Assembly: GCF_034424545.1 (NCBI RefSeq)
Contig: NZ_CP139970.1
Span: 1,860,001-1,924,000 of the forward strand
Reading direction: 5' to 3'
Length of the DNA stretch: 64,000 nt
Origin: Trinickia caryophylli
GTDB lineage: Bacteria > Pseudomonadota > Gammaproteobacteria > Burkholderiales > Burkholderiaceae
The notes below the pieces were generated by a model. The model was not told the origin of the DNA, did not search any database, and worked only from the letters and a program-made list of their open reading frames with translations. Below, piece by piece: positions 46,230 to 54,162 of the stretch. The position numbers and the translations under genes were made by a program. The first letter of the stretch is position 1. Each line of letters starts with the position of its first letter.

Positions 46230-47159
46230 ATGAGAGAACCCGTGTTTGTCGGGGCCCCGTCGTTCGCGGCGGGGGAATTCGTCGAACTCGAGCAGTTGGA
46301 GCTCGACGCAACGAGCCGGGCCTCGCTGCACGATCTGGGCGTGAGCGGCGCGCGCACGTCGGGCGACGTGCCGTTGATGACGCTGGCGGCGCGCGCGGCC
46401 CGCAAGGTGCTGGACGCGGCGCCGATCAGCGGCGACGACGTGGACGCCGTCGTGCTCTGCACATCGAGTTTCTGGCGGCACCGGGAGCTTTCTTCCGGCG
46501 AGATCAGCCGCACGCTGCTCGATCTGGGGCTCAGGCGCGCACAAGTAGTGATGGCTTCGGTGATGGGCTGCCACAACGCGATCACAGGCCTGCGCCTCGC
46601 GCGCAGCCTCATTCGCTCCGAGCAATTCGAACACATCATGCTCGTGACGGTCGACATAGCCGAACCGGGAGCCACACGGCTCGCCGACGGCCCCTCGGTT
46701 CTAGGGGACGGCGCCGCGGCCTGCCTCGTCGCCACCCGGCCCTATGGCAATGCCTATCAATTGATGGACCTCGTGCTTTACGACAAGCATCCCATCGCGA
46801 AGCTGGGCGACAGCGCAGACGACCGGCAGTTGAAGCTCGTGGAATGGCTCGCCGCGATCAAAAGCGTCTGCAGCGATCTGTTGAAACGCAACGCGCTCTA
46901 TAGCGATCAGATCGATCGGCTCGTATGCAACAATTACAACCCGCGAATGAACCGGTGGATCGCGAGCCAGGCCGGCGTGAGCGCAGGCAAGGCATGCGCA
47001 TTCGATCGCACGCGCGGGCATATCTGGTCGTCCGACATTCTGATCAGCCTCGCCGAAATCGCGCAGGCACGCGATTTCGAGCGTATCGATCGCCTGATGT
47101 GCGTGGGATCGGGTCCGCACAACTTCGGTGCCGCGCTGCTCGAGCGGCGCGCCAGCTGA
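46230..47159 (+). CDS. KASIII-like (FabH/thiolase-fold) acyltransferase or ketosynthase
   Basis: 309 residues with the thiolase fold. The nucleophilic cysteine is in SVMGCHNAITGLRLA, and a C-terminal His (FDRTRGHIWSSD) and Asn (NNYNPRMN) could complete the C-H-N triad. The family includes chain-initiating ketosynthases and enzymes that transfer acyl groups from carrier proteins to O, N or S nucleophiles (such as CerJ or ChlB3). Here it may release or extend the halogenated aminoacyl group. The ATG at 46230 has GGAG nine bases upstream; the ATG at 46221 is alternative. A strong hairpin follows the stop. Confidence 0.83.
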   Translation: MREPVFVGAPSFAAGEFVELEQLELDATSRASLHDLGVSGARTSGDVPLMTLAARAARKVLDAAPISGDDVDAVVLCTSSFWRHRELSSGEISRTLLDLGLRRAQVVMASVMGCHNAITGLRLARSLIRSEQFEHIMLVTVDIAEPGATRLADGPSVLGDGAAACLVATRPYGNAYQLMDLVLYDKHPIAKLGDSADDRQLKLVEWLAAIKSVCSDLLKRNALYSDQIDRLVCNNYNPRMNRWIASQAGVSAGKACAFDRTRGHIWSSDILISLAEIAQARDFERIDRLMCVGSGPHNFGAALLERRAS

Positions 47160-47161
47160 AA

Positions 47162-47196
47162 CGCGGCCCGCTTCGTCGGCGACGAGGCGGACCGCG
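47162..47196. terminator. Large hairpin after the KASIII-like gene
   Basis: Sixteen paired positions around a GGC loop, with one mismatch and one G-T pair, start two bases behind the stop codon. There is no T-run. It may end part of the transcription or protect the upstream mRNA, and separates core biosynthetic genes from the transporter genes. Confidence 0.5.
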
Positions 47197-47220
47197 AGCA
47201 TCCTTATCAAGGCCCCGCTC

Positions 47221-48477
47221 ATGCCAGAGATTCAAATTGTCGTCATCGTCTGCGCGACGATCCTCGCCGGCTTCGCCGCCAGGGCGATCGGCCAGCCCGT
47301 CGTCGTCGGCGAAATGGCCGCGGGCATTCTGTTGGGCCCGGCCGTGCTCGGCAGCCTCGCACCGGCGCTGCAACAGCAGCTGTTTCCGGCCGATTCGCTG
47401 GGCGGACTGCAGGCGATTGCCGAGTTCGGCCTCATGCTGTTCATGTTCATCGTCGGGACCGAGCTGTCGGAACCCACACCCGACGCCGCTCGAAAGAACG
47501 ACAGCCGGCTCGTCTTGTGGACGTCGGCGGCAAGCGTCGCCGTTCCGCTGGCGATCGGCGTGGGCTGTGCGATGGCATTGAGCCCGGAGATGGGCATCCC
47601 GGAGGGGCAGCGAGGTCGTTTCGCGCTTTTCCTGGGCACGGCGATGTCGGTCACTGCATTCCCGGTGCTCGCGCGCATGCTGGCAGACCACGGCATGCTC
47701 GGCACGCCGATCGGGCGCGTGGCCATTGCCGTGGCCGCGGTCATCGACATTTACGCCTGGATACTGTTCGCCGTGTGCACGGCGCCTTCACCCGCGCATG
47801 CCGGCACCGGCATGCTCCTCAGGCTTTCGTTGCTCCCGCTGGCCTGCGCTGTCGCGATCCGTTTCGCGCGGCCCCGGCTCGCCGCTTGGCTCCCCCGGCC
47901 CGGCAACGGCGCCCGCACGCAGCCAGGCGAGAGCCAATTGCCTACGCTCGCCGTCGTTGCCGTCGTCTTCGCCGCCGCCGCGGCAGCCCGCGCCGCGGGC
48001 CTGCATCCGGTGCTCGGCGCATTCGCGATCGGATGTTGCTTTCCGTCCGGCACGGCGCTCAGCGAAAAAATCAAGCGCGACCTCGGTGCGATTGCGGGGC
48101 GCTTCCTGATGCCCTGCTACTTTGCGCTCGCGGGCCTCAGCATGACGCGCGACGCATTCGGCAGCGGGGGGATTGCCCCGCTTTGCATACTGCTCGCCGT
48201 TGCCGTCTTGTCGAAGGTGTTCGGCACGGCCGCCGGCGCGCGCCTGGGCGGCGCAACGTGGCGCACCGGCATGCTGCTGGGCGTGCTGATGAATGCGAGG
48301 GGGCTCGTGGAGCTGATCTTGTTGAAGGAAGGCTTGAATGCGGGCGTGATCACGCCGCGGCTTTATACGCTGATGCTGCTCGTCGCGCTGATCACGACCG
48401 CCATGACCGGCGGCTTCAATACGTTCCTTGTTTCGCGTCGCTCCCCGCATCTGCTCGCTCGCGAGAAAGCGGGTTGA
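47221..48477 (+). CDS. CPA2-family cation:proton antiporter
   Basis: 418 residues, about 12 membrane helices. VVVGEMAAGILLGPAVLG, FMFIVGTELSEP, GTAMSVTAFPVLARML and LGVLMNARGLVELILLKEGL are Na+/H+ exchanger (KefB-like) motifs. The carboxylates VTAFP-type unwound region and MNARGLVELI are intact, so it should be active. Such genes are often found beside halogenation or antibiotic clusters, where they may give self-protection, pH balance, or ion supply; which applies is unknown. No NAD-binding domain is fused at the C terminus. Confidence 0.87.
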   Translation: MPEIQIVVIVCATILAGFAARAIGQPVVVGEMAAGILLGPAVLGSLAPALQQQLFPADSLGGLQAIAEFGLMLFMFIVGTELSEPTPDAARKNDSRLVLWTSAASVAVPLAIGVGCAMALSPEMGIPEGQRGRFALFLGTAMSVTAFPVLARMLADHGMLGTPIGRVAIAVAAVIDIYAWILFAVCTAPSPAHAGTGMLLRLSLLPLACAVAIRFARPRLAAWLPRPGNGARTQPGESQLPTLAVVAVVFAAAAAARAAGLHPVLGAFAIGCCFPSGTALSEKIKRDLGAIAGRFLMPCYFALAGLSMTRDAFGSGGIAPLCILLAVAVLSKVFGTAAGARLGGATWRTGMLLGVLMNARGLVELILLKEGLNAGVITPRLYTLMLLVALITTAMTGGFNTFLVSRRSPHLLAREKAG

Positions 48478-48691
48478 GCCGCAGCGAAATAAAAATCGAT
48501 GCCCGCCTGGCTTTTTGGAAATGGCAGTAGTGCGGCTGCTTCAAGCCGAGGCAAATCATTTCATTACACGATCGGCCATATGCACGGCGAGTGTGATACG
48601 GTTTGGCGTTCGGTAGTTCAAGGCGTCGCGCATAGCAGACACCGGCGCGATGGAGGTCGACCATCGTTTCAACCGTTCGCACAGGCCGAAT

Positions 48692-49621
48692 ATGAATACC
48701 ATTCTGTATGTCGTCACGGTGGCGATTTGGGGCAGCACCTGGATTGGCATTCATTACCAGGTTGCTTCCATACCGCCCGGCGTCTCGCTGCTCTATCGCA
48801 CCGCAATCGCGGCCGTCGTCATGCTTTCCATCTGCCTCGTCACACGCAAATCGCTGCGTTATCCGGCGCGGGATCATCTTCTGCTTGCGCTGCAGGGGTT
48901 CTGCCTCTTCGCGGGCAGCTACTGGCTCGTCTATATCGGCGCACAGTCGCTCGAAAGCGGATTTGTCGCGCTCGGGGTATCGACCGTTATCGTTTTCAAT
49001 CTGATCAATTCGCGTATTTTCCTATCGAAGCCGATCGAAAAGATTGTTTTGGCGGGTGCATTGATCGGACTGACGGGCGTCATGCTCGCGCTGATTCCCG
49101 ACTCGGCCGCGCCAGCAAGCGGTGCGAGGATTCACGCCATTCTCATTACGCTGGCGGGCGCCTATATCGCCTCGGTCGGCAACATCGTGTCCGGCAAGAC
49201 CAATGCGCGAGGCATTTCCGTGTTGCCGGCAAACGCGCTTTCGCTCACCTACGCCTCCCTGGCGCTTGCGCTGCTCGTTTTTGCGAGCGGCACGCCGTTG
49301 TCGTTCGATCCCCATGTGCCGTACGTCGTATCGTTGCTTTACCTCGCGATCTTCGGGACGGTCATTGCATTCCTCTGCTATCTGACGCTGCTCGGCCGGA
49401 TCGGCGCCGGGCGCGCCGCCTATGCGATGCTGGCGTCGCCCGTCATCGCACTCGTGATTTCGTCGCGGATGGAAGGCCTTTCGCTCAGCGCGCGCGTGGT
49501 CGCGGGTACGGCGCTCGTCATCGTCGGCAACTGGATCATCATGCGCAAGCCGCGGATCGCCGGGCGCACAGGCACATCGGGCACGCCGGGCGCCGTTGCC
49601 GGCCCGGGCGAGAGCCGATGA
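48692..49621 (+). CDS. EamA/DMT-superfamily exporter
   Basis: 309 residues, ten predicted membrane helices in two EamA repeats. AIWGSTWIGIHYQV near the N terminus and the second-half AYIASVGNIVSGK and LYLAIFGTVIAFLCYL segments are typical. Proteins of this type (RhaT/YdcZ/EamA) export small metabolites and amino-acid derivatives, so it is the likely exporter for the cluster's product. The start MNTILYVV at 48692 begins directly at the first helix. Its stop overlaps an in-frame ATG of the next gene. Confidence 0.85.
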   Translation: MNTILYVVTVAIWGSTWIGIHYQVASIPPGVSLLYRTAIAAVVMLSICLVTRKSLRYPARDHLLLALQGFCLFAGSYWLVYIGAQSLESGFVALGVSTVIVFNLINSRIFLSKPIEKIVLAGALIGLTGVMLALIPDSAAPASGARIHAILITLAGAYIASVGNIVSGKTNARGISVLPANALSLTYASLALALLVFASGTPLSFDPHVPYVVSLLYLAIFGTVIAFLCYLTLLGRIGAGRAAYAMLASPVIALVISSRMEGLSLSARVVAGTALVIVGNWIIMRKPRIAGRTGTSGTPGAVAGPGESR

Positions 49622-49671
49622 ACCCGGAACGCGGCCGCGGCGTTGCGGCACCTGCTGACGGAGCCATGTCA

Positions 49672-50226
49672 ATGAACACATGCACGCTGTACGCGTTTCG
49701 CGGATGCACACCCCGAATCGAGGGATCGGATCATTACTTTGCGCCCGGCGCACGGATCATCGGCGACGTCACGATCGGCGAACGCGTCAGCGTCTGGTTC
49801 AACGCCGTGATTCGCGGCGATCGTGACCATATTGCTATTGGCCGGGGGACAAACGTACAGGATCTGGCCATGCTGCACGTCGATACGGGGTTTCCGTTGA
49901 CGATCGGCGAAGGGGTGACCATCGCCCATCACGCGACGCTGCATGGCTGCACGATCGGCGATCATTCTCTGATCGGCATCAACGCCGTTGTGCTCAACGG
50001 TGCGCGCGTGGGCCGATGCTGCGTGATCGCCGCCAATGCGCTCGTGGGCGAAGGCGCGGAGGTACCCGAGCGCAGCGTTTTTGTCGGCAGCCCGGGCCGC
50101 GTCATCCGGCAGCTCAGCGACAAGGAAGCCGCCGATCTCGAAGCCGTCAGCGCGAGCTATGCGGCGCACGCACGCGAGTTCGCCGCCGACTGCCATGCGC
50201 TCGAGCCGGCGGCGATCGAACGTTAG
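49672..50226 (+). CDS. Gamma-carbonic-anhydrase-like hexapeptide-repeat protein
   Basis: 184 residues of left-handed beta helix built from hexapeptide repeats (IGDVTIGERVSVWFNAVIRG). The metal histidines expected in gamma carbonic anhydrases are in MLHVDTG and TIAHHATLHGC, so the metal site looks complete. GGAG lies eight bases before ATG 49672; an in-frame ATG at 49618 overlapping the exporter stop would add 18 low-complexity residues. In this family many members are acyltransferases or have no known activity, and the link to the biosynthetic cluster may be incidental. Confidence 0.82.
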   Translation: MNTCTLYAFRGCTPRIEGSDHYFAPGARIIGDVTIGERVSVWFNAVIRGDRDHIAIGRGTNVQDLAMLHVDTGFPLTIGEGVTIAHHATLHGCTIGDHSLIGINAVVLNGARVGRCCVIAANALVGEGAEVPERSVFVGSPGRVIRQLSDKEAADLEAVSASYAAHAREFAADCHALEPAAIER

Positions 50227-50672
50227 ACGAACTCGAGACGAGGTTTCTCCGTAAAGATCTGGCGGCAGATCTTCCATACGCCGCCGTCTTTGCGAAGGTG
50301 CCAGAGCGCACGGTAGATCAGGTCCTCCGTCCCTTCGCCGCTCGTTGTGTCGAATGGTTCGACGTGAACCTCGACGAGCGCCGTCGCAAAGCCGAATTGC
50401 GGACGGAACAGGCCGCACTCCTGGAAATTCATTTTGATGTGGATGTCCGCCTGCTTCGCGACGAACGCGAAGCGAATGGCGGCGGGGCCACGCCGGTCCG
50501 GCGCGCGGGGCGGCGACCATAGCGCATCGGGCGTATAGAGCGACGAATAGCGGGCGGCGCTGTTCGAGTTGGCTGCTTCCACATAATCGCATTCGATAAA
50601 ACGCCGGATCTCCATGAGTTCCGCGTCGTGCTCGACGTCCAATGTGGCGGATGTGTTCGGCGATAGCTGCAT
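50223..50672 (-). CDS. NTF2/SnoaL-like protein
   Basis: 149 residues with a cone-shaped alpha+beta fold typical of SnoaL and ring-hydroxylating dioxygenase beta subunits: IRRFIECDYVEAANSNSAA at the N terminus, YTPDALWSPPRAP, and a C-terminal RALWHLRKDGGVWKICRQIF. It converges with and overlaps the preceding gene by 4 bases. Family members are cyclases, isomerases or binding proteins. A longer frame reaches further upstream, but the start MQLSPNTS is where fold-like sequence begins. No residues allow a catalytic call. Confidence 0.75.
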   Translation of the reverse strand: MQLSPNTSATLDVEHDAELMEIRRFIECDYVEAANSNSAARYSSLYTPDALWSPPRAPDRRGPAAIRFAFVAKQADIHIKMNFQECGLFRPQFGFATALVEVHVEPFDTTSGEGTEDLIYRALWHLRKDGGVWKICRQIFTEKPRLEFV

Positions 50673-51072
50673 GGTGAAAGTCCGAGAAATGAAATCCGTT
50701 TTCGATGGCCTCGCCATTGGGCAAGCGCTCTCAGTGTATTTGAGAGTCCGGTTCGCTTTGAGCTCTAACAAATGAGGGGTTTTCAGCGCGGGCGCGGGCG
50801 CCCGACCGGCAAAGCCCGGCCAAGGTCTATCGACGGAATGCTGCTTTACGCGTGGGCGAACTGCCCGTATCGCGCCTGAAAGGCCCGGATAAATAGTATG
50901 AAATGAAATGCGCCATATTGGGGCATAAAGCGATGGCACCAACGAACCGTCCGCGATCAGCCGCACGACTCTGGTTAATACACATTGAGTGCCGCATGGC
51001 CCTTCAATAAGATCGAAAATCGCCCTTCCGATAATTGCCGGAGCCCTCCCGATCATACAGCCAGAGGGCCCA
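50673..51072. promoter_or_regulatory. Divergent promoter region of NTF2-like and luxR genes
   Basis: These 400 bases hold no recognised gene. The part from 50870 to 51070 is rich in A and T and should contain the promoters of the divergent genes. No lux-box-like inverted repeat was found by eye. Confidence 0.45.
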
Positions 51073-51786
51073 ATGAAAAATCGATACGAAGACTATATTA
51101 GCGCCTATGGACTAAAGGCGGCTAATGCAGACGAATTGATGCGAGAAATAGACGTACAAGTCGGCTCACTAGGATTCGACACCTGGTGGTTTTCGTTGCT
51201 CGTTCCGAGTCCGGTGACATTACCGCGTCTTTATCTTCGGGGAAATTTTCCCGAGGAGTGGGCGTCGCGAAACGCTCGCGGATGGCAACCGGGCCGCAAT
51301 CCAATTCTCCGTCGCGCTCACTACGCTTGCCTTCCGATCGCGTGGGCCAGCGAAGATCAGAGCACGGATCGTGAATTCTGGAGCGTGCTGACTCAGCGCG
51401 GAAATCGGTACGGGTGGTCCAAGCCCACGCGGATCTATGCTCATGCCTCCTCGGTATTGACGTTGGCGCGCGGAGACAAGCCGCTTTCGTATACCGAACT
51501 CCGAGAGAAAGGCCCGGCGCTGATGTGGCTGTCATACAGCGTTCAGCAATCGATGTGTGCCGAGCTCGAGGATGAATTGCGCGTGGCGGATGGGTTCGGC
51601 CTTACCCCGCGCGAGAGAGAGGTCATGCTATGGACCGCCGAGGGCAAGACGTCCTCGGAAATATCGTCCATTCTGAACATCGCGGAAACGACGGTGATTT
51701 TTCACATCACCAATGCCGTCAAGAAGACGAACTCCGTGAATCGGGCACAAGCGGCGGCGAAGGTCGCGCTCTGGGGGCTGTTCTGA
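51073..51786 (+). CDS. LuxR solo with altered ligand pocket
   Basis: 237 residues, a size typical of LuxR-type receptors, with an N-terminal ligand domain and a C-terminal helix-turn-helix (LTPREREVMLWTAEGKTSSE). By spacing, W63 and W91 correspond to TraR W57 and W85, but the TraR Y61 position is N67 and the invariant D70 position is N76. The Asp normally anchors the lactone amide, so a non-AHL ligand is likely, as in the plant-responsive OryR/PsoR group, although those differ at other positions. It stands at the end of the biosynthetic cluster and probably controls it. No luxI-type gene is nearby. Confidence 0.88.
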   Translation: MKNRYEDYISAYGLKAANADELMREIDVQVGSLGFDTWWFSLLVPSPVTLPRLYLRGNFPEEWASRNARGWQPGRNPILRRAHYACLPIAWASEDQSTDREFWSVLTQRGNRYGWSKPTRIYAHASSVLTLARGDKPLSYTELREKGPALMWLSYSVQQSMCAELEDELRVADGFGLTPREREVMLWTAEGKTSSEISSILNIAETTVIFHITNAVKKTNSVNRAQAAAKVALWGLF

Positions 51787-52002
51787 ACGCGCGTGACAGG
51801 TCCGGCGAATAACGCGCGCCGATATCCGCCTGCAAGCAGGCACCGCACTCGCAGCACGGTCCCGGCTGGACGCATCGTCAGCCAGGATCGCGCTGCGGGA
51901 CGTCGGCGGTTATTCGTTATTCGTATTCGAACGTCGGCGAGAGGGGCATCCTCGGGCGACGGCGGATGCCCGCGCCCTTGGTATCGCCCCTTTCCGCGCG
52001 CA

Positions 52003-53940
52003 TCAGCTGTCGATGCGTACCTGCACGCCCGCCGAACGATAGAGCGCAGTAGCCTTGTGCCCGTCGACCACCACCGAATCGAATTGCCCCGTCAACTGGC
52101 TCGTGTCCATGATGTCGATGACGTCACCGGCCTTGGGCGTCATGCCGCTGGCGAGCTTCACATGCAGCGTGCCGCCCGCGATCGTCGTGCGTCCCGTCAC
52201 GGCCAGACGACCCGCATCGCCCGCGCCGCGGTCGATTTCGAGCGTACCGCCTTTCAGCTGCGTGTACTTGCCGGCGATAGATGCGCGCGCAACGGCCGAG
52301 ATCGCGACCGTACCGCCGCTCACGTAGACGTCGCCCGAGCCGAACGCTTGCGCAGAGCCCGCGGCGAGCGTTCCGCCGCGCACTTCCGTGCCGCCCGTGT
52401 AAGTGTTCGTGCCCGCCAGCGTCAATGCCCCGGTGCCCATGAACGTCAGCTTGCCCGTACCGCCGATATCGTTGCGCCAGGTATCGGCCGCGTTGAAGCC
52501 ACCCTGCGACGCGTCCATCGAAATCGTGACGCTGCCGTTGAATTGACCATAACCGTCTGCGGCGGCGAAGAAATTCAGTCGGCCCCAGCCTTCGGCGTCA
52601 TCGAGCATCGGGTAGCCGGATGCAAGCGCGGTCGTCTTCAGCACCACGCGGCGTTGGTCCGCGCTCAGATACGGCAGCCGCGTTTCGAGCAACGCTTCCG
52701 CACCCTTCGGCACCACGGCTGCCGCGGTCGTCGACGCGATCGGCGCGAAGCCGAACGTCAGCCGGCGCAGATAGTTGGCCTTGTTGGTCGCATAGTCCGA
52801 GAAGCGATCGTTCGCCGGCGTGCCCGAATGCGCGAAGGCGAGGAACGTGGTGGCATCCGTATTCGTTGCCGCGTAGAGTGCCGTGTGGGCTTGCGCGAGC
52901 GCGGCCTGCTTCGTCGCGCTCGCCGATGCGACGATATTCGCGACCACCGATGCTTCGCCCAGTACGCGGCCGCCGATCACGTCGAGCGGCGAATGCATGC
53001 CGGCGAGAATCCGGTTCTCGCCGAGTTCGAGGCCGCGGCTCACCATCTCCTGGAAGCGCTCGGGCACCAGATAGGCCATCGCGAACGCGTCGCGCACGCC
53101 CTCGGCCGAATGCCCGCTCGGGAAGCCGCCGTCGGTGGAGGGCGTGCCGCTTTCGGCCGGCACGAGAGCCGGGGCGACGATGACACTGCTGCTCCAGCGG
53201 TAGGGGCGTGCGTACTTGTAGAAGCGCTTGGACGGCTCCGTGGATGCGTTCGTGCCCATCGCGTTGATGAAATCGACCACCTTGCCGAACGTCGCGTTTG
53301 TCGAACTGCCCACACCGGTGTTGTTGCCCGTGTCGTTATACAAGGTGCTGGTTGCGTTGGCAGGGATGGACGTGATGCTCGTGGTCTGCTGCGTTGCCGT
53401 GCGCCATGTATCGGTGAGCGGGCCCATGCCGTCGGTCACGCTGTAGCCCTTGCCGCGACGGTCATCGTAGTACGCCGCTTCGGCTTGTGCGGCCGTACGC
53501 GCGGTGGTTGCGTCCACAACGTATTGAACGTTCGCGTTCAATACAGTCGGATTGAGCGCCGTGCCGTTCGGCGTGCCGTCGGTGGGCACGCCCGTCCATG
53601 TCGATGCCACGACGGCCGGGAAGCCGTCCACGGCCGGTGCACTGACGCCGGCATCGACGATGTCGGTCAGCGGCTGCCACAACGTGCGGAAGCCCGCGAG
53701 CACGCGCACGCCGGCATTCGTGTCCATCGTCGCGTAGCGCGCGTCGCCGCGCTGGTTCGTGGCGTAGGTGTCGACGAAGGCTTTGGCCGTGGGGACAGGG
53801 GCGGTGTCGACGAAGCCAGGGTCCGCCGGTGCCGATGGCGCGTCGGTCGCGTTATCGCCGCCACCGCAGGCAACAGCGAGGAAAGAAAAGGATGCCGCGC
53901 ACGCGAGCGTGCGTAGGCGAAGGTAAGGCTGCGTGGCCAC
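52003..53940 (-). CDS. PAP2-type acid phosphatase lipoprotein with autotransporter-like repeat tail
   Basis: 645 residues. A lipobox LAVAC puts a lipidated cysteine at residue 25. The PAP2 phosphatase motifs are complete: KYARP (residues 242-246, basic-RP motif), PSGH (274-277) and R310 with H316 and D320 (RILAGMHSPLD). The C-terminal part (about 480-600) has Gly/Thr-rich repeats of the autotransporter-associated beta-strand type (GTNTYTGGTEVRGGTL), but no autotransporter beta-barrel follows. It is probably an outer-membrane or periplasmic phosphatase or haloperoxidase-fold enzyme; vanadium haloperoxidases share these motifs, so that reading cannot be excluded. Confidence 0.83.
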   Translation of the reverse strand: MATQPYLRLRTLACAASFSFLAVACGGGDNATDAPSAPADPGFVDTAPVPTAKAFVDTYATNQRGDARYATMDTNAGVRVLAGFRTLWQPLTDIVDAGVSAPAVDGFPAVVASTWTGVPTDGTPNGTALNPTVLNANVQYVVDATTARTAAQAEAAYYDDRRGKGYSVTDGMGPLTDTWRTATQQTTSITSIPANATSTLYNDTGNNTGVGSSTNATFGKVVDFINAMGTNASTEPSKRFYKYARPYRWSSSVIVAPALVPAESGTPSTDGGFPSGHSAEGVRDAFAMAYLVPERFQEMVSRGLELGENRILAGMHSPLDVIGGRVLGEASVVANIVASASATKQAALAQAHTALYAATNTDATTFLAFAHSGTPANDRFSDYATNKANYLRRLTFGFAPIASTTAAAVVPKGAEALLETRLPYLSADQRRVVLKTTALASGYPMLDDAEGWGRLNFFAAADGYGQFNGSVTISMDASQGGFNAADTWRNDIGGTGKLTFMGTGALTLAGTNTYTGGTEVRGGTLAAGSAQAFGSGDVYVSGGTVAISAVARASIAGKYTQLKGGTLEIDRGAGDAGRLAVTGRTTIAGGTLHVKLASGMTPKAGDVIDIMDTSQLTGQFDSVVVDGHKATALYRSAGVQVRIDS

Positions 53941-54162
53941 GAAACGTTCCCTTGATCATTGATTTTCGAAAGATCGGATGGTAGGGGGCGTTTGTTAAGG
54001 TTTCGGGAAAAGTAGGATTTGTTCGCGCGCGCCGGCGGCTGTTTCGATTGCCCACGCGCCAGGCTCGCGAGACTCGCCAACGCGGTCGAGGTCCAATTGG
54101 CATATACGGCGTTTTCCGCGGCTCGCCGATCGAGCATTTGATCGACGAGCCGTACCGGCCGT

